The translations under genes and the position numbers were made by a program. From NCBI GenBank assembly GCA_021604105.1, contig BQIW01000014.1:1-62335 (forward strand): a stretch of DNA of 62,335 bases, written 5' to 3'. The DNA comes from Nitrospirales bacterium. GTDB taxonomy: Bacteria > Nitrospirota > Nitrospiria > Nitrospirales > UBA8639. The notes below the pieces were generated by a model. That model saw only the letters and a program-made list of their open reading frames with translations, did no database searches and was not told the DNA's origin. This document shows positions 45,475-54,730 of this stretch, piece by piece (within the stretch, counting starts at the first letter, position 1; the number at the start of each line of letters is the position of its first letter).

Positions 45475-46764
45475 ATGAAAGGCTTAATATTTACATATTT
45501 GATGGCCTATGGTGGTTCTGTTGTTGCCCTGTTCAACCCCTTCGTCGGTCTTTTGATTTATATCTGTTTTGCCATCATCAAGCCGGAATTCCTATGGTAT
45601 TGGGCAGTCCCGCCAGGGAATTATAGTCGTATTATTGCTATTGCTTTGTTGATTGGGTGGGCATCCCATGGGTTTGGACGATGGCAGTTTGGGAAGGGGC
45701 GTATGATCCTTCTGATGTTTGTGGGTTTTTTTGTGTGGATCATTCCCAGTACCTTGGCCTCTGCACATCCCGCAATGGGATGGAGTTTTCTTGAGTCCTC
45801 TGGCAAAATTTTTCTGCCTTTTCTTGTTGGGATGACTCTTCTCGATTCAGATGCCAAGCTCAAACAACTGGCGTGGGTCATGATGCTCAGTGTGGGGTAT
45901 ATCGCATTCGAGATGAATCTGAGTTATTACTCAGGATTTAACCGGATGCAAATAATGGGTTTTGCCAGAATGGATAATAACAGCGTGGCCATTGAAATGG
46001 TGTGCGGAGTCGGACTTGCCCTGTTTTTGGCTTTGGGGGCAGAGAAATGGTGGCAGAAGGCCCTGGCTTTGGTTGCAGCACTTTTGATGGTGCATTCGAT
46101 TTTATTTTCATTTTCGCGAGGTGGAATGCTGGCCTTGGTTATTTCTGGAGGCGTAGGGTTTTATCTAATGCCAAAACAGCCCAAGCATTATCTCGTCTTT
46201 GCCCTTATTGTGCTGTTGGGATTACGTTTGGCTGGTTCTCAGGTGACGGATCGGTTCATGTTGACATTTGCTGATGATAAAGAACGTGATTCCTCCGCAC
46301 AGAGTCGTATAGATCTTTGGGGTGATTGTTGGGAGGTGATGTTGCACAATCCTTTGCTCGGCATAGGTCCCGATCATTGGCCACTAATTGCACATGAATT
46401 TGGCTGGAAGAAAGGGAAGGAGGCTCATACGCTCTGGTTGCAGATTGGCGCGGAGATGGGATTCATCGGATTATTGTTCCTTATATTATTTTACGGCGTA
46501 TGCATACGTCGGCTCTGGCCCTTTGCCCGTTCGAAGATAGGTGATTTTGATCCTTGGCACCAAAATGTTGCACGAATGGTTATTGCTTCTCTGGTGGGAT
46601 TTGCCGTGGCAGCTCAATTCGTATCGCTCGAAAGGCTTGAGATTCCCTATTACGTTACGTTGCTTGGAGCCGGGGCCTTGAGGTTGCTCTCTGAACAGGA
46701 TGTTTCTCGGGATAAGATACTGGGGACCATGCCCACTGAGGAATTGAACATTTTTCGAAAGTGA
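45475..46764 (+). CDS. Putative O-antigen/EPS polymerase or ligase, XrtA-associated type
   Basis: This 429-residue polytopic membrane protein has about ten helices and a large loop with RDSSAQSRIDLWGDCWEVMLHNPLLGIGPDHW, followed by AHTLWLQIGAEMGFIG. It matches the O-ligase/Wzy fold and the TIGR03097-like proteins found with exosortase A, including the N-terminal DUF5935 region. It likely joins repeat units or attaches the finished polymer to an acceptor. It is the only visible Wzy/ligase in the window, so it is the best candidate for the polymerase. IS256 debris begins about 330 nt downstream. Confidence 0.85.
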   Translation: MKGLIFTYLMAYGGSVVALFNPFVGLLIYICFAIIKPEFLWYWAVPPGNYSRIIAIALLIGWASHGFGRWQFGKGRMILLMFVGFFVWIIPSTLASAHPAMGWSFLESSGKIFLPFLVGMTLLDSDAKLKQLAWVMMLSVGYIAFEMNLSYYSGFNRMQIMGFARMDNNSVAIEMVCGVGLALFLALGAEKWWQKALALVAALLMVHSILFSFSRGGMLALVISGGVGFYLMPKQPKHYLVFALIVLLGLRLAGSQVTDRFMLTFADDKERDSSAQSRIDLWGDCWEVMLHNPLLGIGPDHWPLIAHEFGWKKGKEAHTLWLQIGAEMGFIGLLFLILFYGVCIRRLWPFARSKIGDFDPWHQNVARMVIASLVGFAVAAQFVSLERLEIPYYVTLLGAGALRLLSEQDVSRDKILGTMPTEELNIFRK

Positions 46765-47094
46765 TGTTTGAGGTATATGGAAAAGGTGCGGCGTCTTGGG
46801 TTGCAATGGTGCTTGCGAGACACTCATATTGGAATCGCAAAGAAGGGACGTCACTATAAGAGAGTTGACCAAAAATGAGTAGCAAAGCGAGGGAGTAATC
46901 CGGACTAGTGACATTACAGGCCCATAAAGTATGAAGTCGCCAGAGGCCGAACAGAAAAGGAGATGACGAACTGTTGGCCTACATAATATGGGTGGAGAAG
47001 ATTTAGGGGAGTCCGGGGAGCATTATCGATTAGGTATGTTAGTGGTCAACGGTGTAAATGCCCATGAAAAAAATCAATCCCGGCGAATGAGGAC
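46765..47094. other. Gap before the IS256 remnant
   Basis: No gene is recognised between the O-ligase gene and the IS256 pseudogene. The stretch is probably part of the IS insertion scar. Confidence 0.35.
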
Positions 47095-47705
47095 GGTGTT
47101 CGTGAGTGGCCGCACAGATGACCCGAAGTCTTGTCCACGCTGAAGGCGCGGGAGCTCAAAGGCCCCGCATTGGCCATTGAGAATTGCACAAAAGTCCTCT
47201 GGGAAAACTGAACACACGACTGCAACAGTGTGGTTGGCATAAGACCCGTAATGGCTTTTGTGGCTCACCAAAGCTTGGGCATCCAAAAGCCAAACAAGCA
47301 TTACCAGGTTTCGGGTGGCCGAGAACAACGTCGCGAAAGAGTAAGCCGTCGACGTCTATCTGGAAGTGACGGAGCGCTTATCGAAAGAATGGGAGGAGTA
47401 CCAGGCGTTCTAAACAATTTCATTTCAGCATTGGCAAGGCTTGCGCACGACCAACCCGATCGAGTCCATGTTTGAGCCCATTCGCCATCTGAGGATATGG
47501 CCCAATGGCTGTCTCATGTGCGATGGCTTGTTCCAAATTATCCTCAACTTGAGGAAGATGGAGTAAAGCCTTGTCGCCGCCTTCCTGAATTCAGGGAGTT
47601 GGTAGGCTTGAGCAAGGGCATTCAATTTGTTGGTGGAGTGGACGGGCCACAGGCTTGGTCGAGGCATAGGGGTAACCGCTCAGACACCAGATTTGCTAAT
47701 AGCTA
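47095..47705 (+). pseudogene. Degenerate IS256-family transposase
   Basis: Read in shifting frames this stretch gives LSTLKARELKGPALAI, then CGWHKTRN with LGHPKAKQAL, then HWQGLRTTNPIESMFEPIRHLR, then RRLPEFRELVGLSKGIQFV. These are in the order of the C-terminal half of IS256/mutator-type transposases (KGPALAIGDG, CWVHKTRN, HWKHLRTTNPIESTF). Several stops and frameshifts make it non-functional. No inverted ends were found. It lies between the O-ligase and the GT39-like gene, so an insertion once separated them. Confidence 0.8.
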
Positions 47706-47736
47706 GATGGTATTCCTCAGGCGGAGATCGTTCTTC

Positions 47737-49431
47737 ATGAAAAATCCAAGCTTACTCAGCTCATGGTGTCACAGGGATCGGTCAAAAAGCACCTTGGTTC
47801 CGGAACTCATGATAGTGCTTGTTATTGCCTTTTTACCAAGGTGGGCAGGTATTTACCATTTGCCGTTTGACGATGAAATGTTTCACATCTTGGCAGCGCA
47901 TTCATTCAGTATGGATGGTACCTTGCGAATTGCTTTTGGGGAATATGCCCGTACCCAAATTTTCACAAAGCTTATCGGATACCTATTTCAGATCTTTGGG
48001 GAGAGTTTGTTGGTGGCAAGATTGCCGGCATTAATGGCCGGAACTGCCTGGGTATTAGCTGTTTTTCTTTGGGTACGCTGGAATATCAGTCCAATTGCTG
48101 CCTGGACAACGACTATATTATTTTCCTTCGCTCCTCATGGCATAGAGCTGTCACAAATCGCGAGATTTTATACGCTTCATGGTCTGGCATTCTGGCTAGG
48201 TGCGGTAGGAGTATATCGTCTTGTGACCCGGGGATATGAAAGCCTAAAGACGATATTGGTCTTGATTGCAACGGTCTTCTGTTTTTATTTCGCTCTGACT
48301 TTACAAGTTACGACTTATATTGGATTGGTTGGCTTAGTTGCCTGGTTGGTATTTGAATTTAGTAGACATATGGTGTGTTCAGCCTCAATTTCCTTAAGGA
48401 CTTGGTTAACCGTTTTGGGAGCTGTCTTGGTGGCAGGATTTTCGGCTGTCATGTTCATTCCTGGGGAATTCCTGTATGAAGTGATTGGCAGCTATACAAA
48501 AGTTTCATATTGGAATGTTGGGGATGACTTTTTAAGTTACCATAGATTATTTCTTGCCCAATACCCTACCCTGTGGTCTTTGTTTCCTCTCGCTCTTTTT
48601 ATTGCTATCGCCCAAAGATCAAGGGAAGGAATTTTTTGTTCTTGTGTTTTCGTTGTTTCCTTGATTTTGCATTCAGGGGCAGGTCTGAAAGAGGAGCGGT
48701 ATATTTATTATGCGTTACCTTTTTTCTTTATTATATGGGGAATTGTCTTTAGTGAATTATTTCAACCTTTACGTAATTATTGGATCTCAATTGTTAACAG
48801 AATTTCGAATAATGTTTTCAGCCTGGATAGGTACAGTGTCAGTAAAAATCTCCTTCATGTTTTTATGGGAGGAATTGTCATTTTATTTTTACTCGCTAGT
48901 AATGGAGCGTTTCCAAGGGTGATTCAATTGGCTCTTGGAAATTCATACTATTTTGGTCCAACCCCTGCGGATTGGGCTTCTGCTGGGAATTATCTTAAGC
49001 CTTATGCTGATCGGGTTTCAGTTGTGGTCACAACAAATATCACGAAATCATCTTATTATCTAGGTCGCTTCCACTATGCCATTAATAAAAATATTGTTTT
49101 CGAAATGCTTAATGGCGAAGAGTTTGGCCTTGATCCTCGCACGGGACTGCCCGCTATTAGTACGATTGATTCTTTACGCTTAATTAGAAATTGCTACTCC
49201 AGTGGTTTGTTTGTGGGCGAATTAAGTGAGTGGAAATTTCCTACGAGGATTGATTCTCCCAGCGCCGATTTTCTTTCAGCCAATAGCGAGAGAATTAAAC
49301 TGCCACAGGAGTGGAATATCATAGCTTTCGAATGGAAGAGCCCAGAGAGACCAAAGTCTCAGGAATGTTCTGCACTTTTATCGGCTCATTTCAAAGCAAA
49401 TGGCGAAACATTGCTTCCAAATGGCAAGTAG
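47737..49431 (+). CDS. GT39/ArnT-like integral membrane glycosyltransferase, probably frameshifted at its 3' end
   Basis: This protein of about 564 residues begins with a membrane helix and then HLPFDDEMFHILAAHSF, the acidic FDDE motif of the first periplasmic loop of PMT/ArnT-type enzymes. Further helices and an LKEERYIYYALPFFF motif follow. These enzymes take a sugar from a polyprenyl-phosphate donor on the periplasmic side; the ArnC-like enzyme encoded at 30353 could supply it. A second in-frame-looking tail starts around 49416 in another frame (WQVEEITLDEEKFFMNVPWMIF) and runs to 49559, so a frameshift near 49400-49430 may have cut off about 45 residues. The start may be ATG 47707 or 47737. 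Confidence 0.8.
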   Translation: MKNPSLLSSWCHRDRSKSTLVPELMIVLVIAFLPRWAGIYHLPFDDEMFHILAAHSFSMDGTLRIAFGEYARTQIFTKLIGYLFQIFGESLLVARLPALMAGTAWVLAVFLWVRWNISPIAAWTTTILFSFAPHGIELSQIARFYTLHGLAFWLGAVGVYRLVTRGYESLKTILVLIATVFCFYFALTLQVTTYIGLVGLVAWLVFEFSRHMVCSASISLRTWLTVLGAVLVAGFSAVMFIPGEFLYEVIGSYTKVSYWNVGDDFLSYHRLFLAQYPTLWSLFPLALFIAIAQRSREGIFCSCVFVVSLILHSGAGLKEERYIYYALPFFFIIWGIVFSELFQPLRNYWISIVNRISNNVFSLDRYSVSKNLLHVFMGGIVILFLLASNGAFPRVIQLALGNSYYFGPTPADWASAGNYLKPYADRVSVVVTTNITKSSYYLGRFHYAINKNIVFEMLNGEEFGLDPRTGLPAISTIDSLRLIRNCYSSGLFVGELSEWKFPTRIDSPSADFLSANSERIKLPQEWNIIAFEWKSPERPKSQECSALLSAHFKANGETLLPNGK

Positions 49432-49597
49432 AGGAGATAACTCTTGATGAAGAAAAATTCTTCATGAATGTTCCTTGGATGATATTTCTTCCAAAAGGGT
49501 CAGGAGTCTGTGTCATTCGATTCCAGACCCGTCAGAATGGCAAAGGACTGTGGAGGTAAGGGGTGCCTTGCGTTTCAATAACTACGATCAGCTGCGT

Positions 49598-50566
49598 ATG
49601 TCCAATATTTTAATGACCTTTGTCGTTCCGGTTCTGAACGGAGAAAAATATATCGGTCGTTGCCTGTCCTCCATTCAAAACCAAAATTTCCAAGAAGGAG
49701 AGTATGAAATACTTGTTCTTGATAATGGGTCTACGGATAAAACTGTTGAGATAGTACAACATTTAGGTATCGATTGTGAGATTTTACCAAATCTTCATGT
49801 CAGTGCATTGCGAAATCATGGGGTGTTGAAAGCAAGAGGCCAATACCTGGCTTTTGTCGATTCAGACGTCGAAATATTTCCATACTGGATCAAAAATGGC
49901 ATGGTCGCTTTTCAACAGAAGGAGGTCGTCGCTGCCGGATGTTTCCCGACCGTTCCTTCAAACGCAACCTGGGTTCAAAAGGCGTGGGATTTACATCAGT
50001 GCGGGCGTCAGTACTTTATTTCAATGAAGCCAATTGCGTGGCTGCCCTCTATGAACTTGATTGTGAAACGTGATGACTTCGTGGCAATCAAGGGTTTTGC
50101 TGAAGAGCTCAAGACAGCTGAAGATGTTGATTTGTGTTATCGCCTTGGGACACGTGGAACAATTCTTATTAATTCCGGAATGGAAGCTGTCCATTGGGGA
50201 GAAGCTCCTGACCTTAGTACCTTTTGGCGAAAGGAGGTATGGCGCGGTTTGGGGAATCTTCAGGGTGTCTTTTCCCATGGCTTTCGTTTGGATGAACTCC
50301 CAAGTCTTGGATACCCTGTCTATTTCCTTACGGTGCTGCCGATTCTTTGTCTTGGAGGGGTTTTTGATTTTTTCAAACAACAATTTCTTATTGTACCGAT
50401 TTCCCTTCTTTTTTTGTTCATTCCACCATTCATACTTTCCGGAAGAACTGCTTGGTTCACGAAATCTTTTGCACAATTGCCTCAATTGTTTGTGCTCTAC
50501 TTGGTATACGGAATCGCGAGAGCATACGCTATTTTAAGGTCCTTGAGTTCTTTGAAAATGAAATAA
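49598..50566 (+). CDS. Glycosyltransferase family 2 with C-terminal membrane segment
   Basis: This 322-residue protein begins SNILMTFVVPVLNGEKY and has the GT-A DxD in AFVDSDVEIF, the acceptor-side TAEDVDLCYRLG (the ED of the ED(Y) motif) and two hydrophobic segments near the C-terminus. It likely adds a sugar to the lipid-linked repeat unit. The ATG at 49598 is in frame with a longer ORF that starts inside the tail of the GT39-like gene; the shorter start matches the family start. It is followed 65 nt later by a FemAB-like gene. Confidence 0.88.
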   Translation: MSNILMTFVVPVLNGEKYIGRCLSSIQNQNFQEGEYEILVLDNGSTDKTVEIVQHLGIDCEILPNLHVSALRNHGVLKARGQYLAFVDSDVEIFPYWIKNGMVAFQQKEVVAAGCFPTVPSNATWVQKAWDLHQCGRQYFISMKPIAWLPSMNLIVKRDDFVAIKGFAEELKTAEDVDLCYRLGTRGTILINSGMEAVHWGEAPDLSTFWRKEVWRGLGNLQGVFSHGFRLDELPSLGYPVYFLTVLPILCLGGVFDFFKQQFLIVPISLLFLFIPPFILSGRTAWFTKSFAQLPQLFVLYLVYGIARAYAILRSLSSLKMK

Positions 50567-50630
50567 ATAATGTTTGCCATTTTTTCGATCAAGGGAGAGA
50601 AAGGGTGTTGATCATGGGAACCTATATATA

Positions 50631-51752
50631 ATGGGAGGCAAAATTTCAAATAATTTATCGGCGTCAAGGGTCACATTTGAGAGTTCTCACCCAGTTGAGA
50701 TGGGAAAAAGCGGGAATTCCATCCAATGTCGAATCCTTGGGGAAGTGGACTTCCCTGCGTGGGATCGCTTTGTGAATGGTCATCCTAAGGCCAGTATTTA
50801 TCATTTGTCAGTCTGGCGCCATATCCTGCAACAGGCCTTTGGGAAATCTTGGTATGTGGCTGGAGCCTTTCAGGATGGTGAAATTCGAGGGGGGATTCCT
50901 GTTGTGCATTTAAAAAGCCTCTTTTTTGGGAATTTTCTTGTATCGATGCCTTACGTTAATTATGGGGGGCTCCTGGCCGATGATGATACCTTAGGGGACC
51001 CTTTACTTGATCACCTCATTCAATTAGGAGAAAAACTCAAGGTTAGTTATATCGAATTTCGTCATATACAATCGTTTTATTCTCAACTTCCTGTTCGAGA
51101 TGAAAAAGTGTCCATGTGGCTCTCCCTGCCGGGAACTGTCGCTGAACTTTTTCAAGTGTTCCCATCTAAATTGCGGGCACAGGTTCGAAAGGGGGAAAAA
51201 AATGCCTTAGGGGTGAGAATAGGGCAGGTGGAATTGTTAGATGAGTTTTATGAAGTATTTGCAAGGAACATGCGTGATCTTGGCACTCCGGTTTATAGCA
51301 AAACATTTTTCAGGTTAATTCTTGAAACCTTTCCAGCCGGAGCTCGACTAGTTGTCATTAATAAAAAATCCGATCTCCCTGTGGCTGCTGGATTTCTCCT
51401 GGGTTACCGAGATCGTCTAGAAATCCCTTGGGCATCATCCCTCAGGCAGTATAACTCTCTTCAGGGCAATATGTACCTTTATTGGAATTGTCTTAAATTT
51501 GCCTGTGAGCAGGGGTATCGGATTTTTGATTTTGGCCGTTCCACTTTTGGGAGCTCTACCTTTAAGTTCAAGGAGCAATGGGGGGCTCAACCGATTCAGC
51601 ATTACTGGCATTACCATCTTAACAGTTCAGTGGGTCTTCCAAAATTAAATCCTCAGAATCCTAAGTTTTTCTTGGCAATTCAGTTATGGAAGCAAATTCC
51701 CCTATGGATTAGCAAGCGCGTCGGTCCTGCGTTAGCTCGGCATTTGCCATAG
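50631..51752 (+). CDS. FemAB family XrtA/PEP-CTERM-associated protein
   Basis: This 373-residue protein shows the FemAB/GNAT two-lobe layout with WDRFVNGHPKASIYHLSVW, MPYVNYGGL, VRKGEKNALGV and FDFGRSTFGSSTFKFKEQWG, which are typical of TIGR03019. In XrtA loci these proteins are thought to modify the EPS or a linked protein with an aminoacyl or acyl group. The start is uncertain: ATG 50631 or ATG 50700; the latter is closer to where family members begin. Flippase and glycosyltransferase genes follow in the same direction. Another GNAT of similar fold is encoded at 23160-24236. Confidence 0.85.
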   Translation: MGGKISNNLSASRVTFESSHPVEMGKSGNSIQCRILGEVDFPAWDRFVNGHPKASIYHLSVWRHILQQAFGKSWYVAGAFQDGEIRGGIPVVHLKSLFFGNFLVSMPYVNYGGLLADDDTLGDPLLDHLIQLGEKLKVSYIEFRHIQSFYSQLPVRDEKVSMWLSLPGTVAELFQVFPSKLRAQVRKGEKNALGVRIGQVELLDEFYEVFARNMRDLGTPVYSKTFFRLILETFPAGARLVVINKKSDLPVAAGFLLGYRDRLEIPWASSLRQYNSLQGNMYLYWNCLKFACEQGYRIFDFGRSTFGSSTFKFKEQWGAQPIQHYWHYHLNSSVGLPKLNPQNPKFFLAIQLWKQIPLWISKRVGPALARHLP

Positions 51753-51834
51753 CATGGTTTTTTTATTTCGAGTAATCTCTGAGGGCCAGCGACTTTCTAC
51801 CATCTAGACCATTTATCTTGTTGGTTTCAATTTT

Positions 51835-53316
51835 ATGAATATTCCTCCGCACTATCGTGAACTTGCCAAACATTCGGCAATATACGGGGGAGGACAGGTC
51901 CTCACCAGATTAGCCTCGTTTCTTTTGTTGCCGATTTACACTACCTATCTTCGGCCTTCAGATTATGGAGTGATAGCGATTTTAGATCTGATTGCCGGAT
52001 TGCTGAGTATCATGATTGCCTCGGGAATGTTAGGTGCAATGAATCGTTATCATTTTGAGGCAAAATCTGACAAAAGCCGACGACAGGTGTGGTGGACCGG
52101 TTTAACGTTTATTGCCACTACCTCTACAGTTTTCGTCTTAATGGGACTCGTGCTTCGTGATGAGCTGGCGGGACAAATCGTGGGTGCGGCTGTCCCTGAA
52201 GGGGGATTCTATTTAATCCTTATTTTAGCAACGTTTTGGTTCGGTTCTCTCGGGCAATTGCCCGCATTGTTTTTGAGAATCCACAAAAGGTCAGACATTT
52301 TTGTAGGTTTCAGTCTGGCCAGGCTAATCATCAACATAGCCTTAAATGTTTATTTTTTGGTCTTCTTGGACTTAGGGATTACAGGAATTCTAACGGGAAA
52401 CCTTGTCGCTGAATGTGCGAATACACTTGGGCTAATGAGTATTTTCTCCCGCCGTCTTGGGGCCTATGCCTTTGAGTGGTCGTTAGGAGCACAACTCTAC
52501 AAATTTGGTGCCCCGTTAGTTCTCACTGGTCTTTTTTCGACTGGGATGCATCAGGCCAATCGTTATTTTCTTAATGTATTTTTGGATTTGGAGGAAGTTG
52601 GCTTGTACTCCATAGCCTATACGATCGCGCAAGCAGTTAATTCGCTATGTCTTCTCCCATTTGCGATGATTTGGAGCGTTCTAATCTACGAGATTGCTAA
52701 TCAGCCAAATGCCAAAGAAATTTACGTCTGTGTGTTTGAATATTTCACATATGGAGTAGCCCTTATCTTGTTTGGAGTGTCTCTTTTTGCCAAGCCGTTG
52801 CTCCAAGTTATAGTGGCTCCTGACTATTTATCAGCGGAACGATTCATCCCAATTCTCTGTTTAGCCTTTTTGATTTTTAGTTTACATGAACATTTTAAAG
52901 TTCCCGTCTTATTGTCAAAGCGAACCATCGTTCTTATTCCCGTTGCGGCGGTTGCAGCTCTGGTCAATATCGGTGCAAATCTGGCATTCATCCCACTCTA
53001 TGGTGCTGCTGGCGCGGCCTGGGCAAGTGTTCTTACTTTCGCCTTTTATTCGTTGGGAGGTCTTTGGTGGTATCGAAAAATTGATTGCTACGAATATCCC
53101 CTCAAGAAAGGTGCTTTGGTGGTAGTGGGCCTCTGCGTATCGTACCTGGGCTTCAAAGTACTTGAACAATCTCAAATACAGAATGGTTTGTTGTTTAGTC
53201 TAGGGACGCTAATCTGGCTATTCTGGGCAATAGGATTATTTGGGATGCCAGTTTGGCGATTTCTTCGTGAAGTAGATATTGAGCGGGTAAGAAACAGAGT
53301 GTTCTCGAAACCTTGA
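51835..53316 (+). CDS. Lipid-linked oligosaccharide flippase, Wzx-like (second copy)
   Basis: This 493-residue polytopic membrane protein has about 12-14 helices, starting with KHSAIYGGGQVLTRLASFLLLPIYT and the YLRPSDYG pattern of MOP/Wzx proteins. Compared with the first flippase (21629-23134) it has different loop sequences, so it is not a recent duplicate. It should flip a lipid-linked glycan to the periplasm. The presence of two flippases suggests two repeat units or one flippase per subcluster. It is followed by two GT4 genes. Confidence 0.9.
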   Translation: MNIPPHYRELAKHSAIYGGGQVLTRLASFLLLPIYTTYLRPSDYGVIAILDLIAGLLSIMIASGMLGAMNRYHFEAKSDKSRRQVWWTGLTFIATTSTVFVLMGLVLRDELAGQIVGAAVPEGGFYLILILATFWFGSLGQLPALFLRIHKRSDIFVGFSLARLIINIALNVYFLVFLDLGITGILTGNLVAECANTLGLMSIFSRRLGAYAFEWSLGAQLYKFGAPLVLTGLFSTGMHQANRYFLNVFLDLEEVGLYSIAYTIAQAVNSLCLLPFAMIWSVLIYEIANQPNAKEIYVCVFEYFTYGVALILFGVSLFAKPLLQVIVAPDYLSAERFIPILCLAFLIFSLHEHFKVPVLLSKRTIVLIPVAAVAALVNIGANLAFIPLYGAAGAAWASVLTFAFYSLGGLWWYRKIDCYEYPLKKGALVVVGLCVSYLGFKVLEQSQIQNGLLFSLGTLIWLFWAIGLFGMPVWRFLREVDIERVRNRVFSKP

Positions 53317-53572
53317 AAATTTACACTGTTATGATTTGTCGGGATAAGGGGTGTGGTGATACGAAATTTTATTTCGTCGGATTCATTTAGGCCGAAAACC
53401 GAGGTCATTGTGGAAATGATTTATATGGTGAAAAAACAATTTTCTTGCGGTGCTGAATTGTAACTTTAATTTAAAGGTCGAGAAAAAAGAACAATCAATA
53501 TCTTGGAGAAATCCTCACAAATTGACGTTGGCCAATGGAAGGAAGAATGGATTGGGAAAGAAGATAAATCGA

Positions 53573-54730
53573 GTGAGAGTATTATATTTGTGCCATCGGT
53601 GCCCCTATCCTCCCAATAAGGGTGATCGAATTAGAACCTTTAATATTCTGAACCACCTTTCCAAGAAATACTCCGTGAATCTTGTTTATCCGAGCTTTTC
53701 CAAACAGGATTTGCAGCAAGTCGAAAATTTACAGCCTTACTGTGAGAATGTAGAAACAGTGCGCCTTTGGTCTTGGACTGGGGCTTTACGCTGCGGTATT
53801 CATTTCCTCTTAAGACAGCCCTTGACAACGGCGTTTTTTTATTCCCGTCGTTTGAGTCACATCATAATGGCTCAAACTTATGACGTGGTTCTTGTAGATT
53901 GTTCTTCCATGAGTCAGTATGTCGAAAATAGTATCAAACCAAAAATCATTGATTTTGTCGATGTCGATTCTGATAAATGGCGGTTGTATTCCGAATCAGC
54001 CTCTTTCCCCAAATCAGTATTTTTTTCTTTGGAGCATAAGCGATTGCGGGTATTGGAAAGGAAACTTGTAAAACAATTTAATGTTTCTTTAGTAATTTCT
54101 GAAAATGAGAAGCGATTTCTACCCGATAGTGACCGAGTAGTCGTTGTACCAAACGGGGTTGCTCTCGAGTTCTTTGCCCCACAAAAAAGGACGTCGGAGA
54201 GAGACATTATTATTTTTACGGGGGCAATGGATTATTTCCCAAACGTGGATGGGGTGTTGTACTTTCACCAAGAAATTTTACCCTTAATAAAAACACACGT
54301 ACCGACGGTGAAATTTATCATTGCTGGCATGAACCCTACATCGGCAATTAAAAAACTTAATGGAAAAGAAACCATCGTGACGGGCTATGTTGAAGATATA
54401 CGAGAATACTTGTCAATGGCGGCTGTCTGTGTGGTTCCTTTGCGTATTGGAAAAGGCATACAAAACAAGGTCCTGGAAGCTATGGCGATGAAAATTCCAG
54501 TTGTGGCGACTACGTCAGCGAATGAGGGCATAAACGCGCGCCATAAGAAAGAGATTTTTCTTGCAGATACTTCCGATTCTTTTGCAGAGGCCGTGGTTTT
54601 GGCATTGTCCGATGCCAAGCTGAGGGAAGATATTGCCAACAGGGCAAGACAATTTGTTGAAGAAAGATTCTGCTGGGGAAAAACATTGGAAAGATTGGAC
54701 AGCCTGGTCGATACTATAGCGAATGAATAA
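53573..54730 (+). CDS. Glycosyltransferase, TIGR03087-like (XrtA/PEP-CTERM-associated)
   Basis: This 385-residue protein has VRVLYLCHRCPYPPNKGDRI, the start typical of TIGR03087 sugar transferases linked to the PEP-CTERM/XrtA system. A donor domain IIFTGAMDYFPNVDGVLYF, VTGYVEDIREYLSMA, and a C-terminal MAMKIPVVATTSANEGI, RFCWGKTLERL region follow. It likely adds a sugar to the lipid-linked unit. A longer in-frame start at GTG 53450 exists, but family members begin near GTG 53573, with AAAGAAGA upstream. The stop overlaps the next start (TAATG). Confidence 0.85.
   Translation: MRVLYLCHRCPYPPNKGDRIRTFNILNHLSKKYSVNLVYPSFSKQDLQQVENLQPYCENVETVRLWSWTGALRCGIHFLLRQPLTTAFFYSRRLSHIIMAQTYDVVLVDCSSMSQYVENSIKPKIIDFVDVDSDKWRLYSESASFPKSVFFSLEHKRLRVLERKLVKQFNVSLVISENEKRFLPDSDRVVVVPNGVALEFFAPQKRTSERDIIIFTGAMDYFPNVDGVLYFHQEILPLIKTHVPTVKFIIAGMNPTSAIKKLNGKETIVTGYVEDIREYLSMAAVCVVPLRIGKGIQNKVLEAMAMKIPVVATTSANEGINARHKKEIFLADTSDSFAEAVVLALSDAKLREDIANRARQFVEERFCWGKTLERLDSLVDTIANE

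Noticed and set aside
45475-46764. Exosortase (XrtA) candidate
   Set aside because: The protein is polytopic but lacks the Cys/Arg/His exosortase core and has the O-ligase/Wzy loop motif instead.
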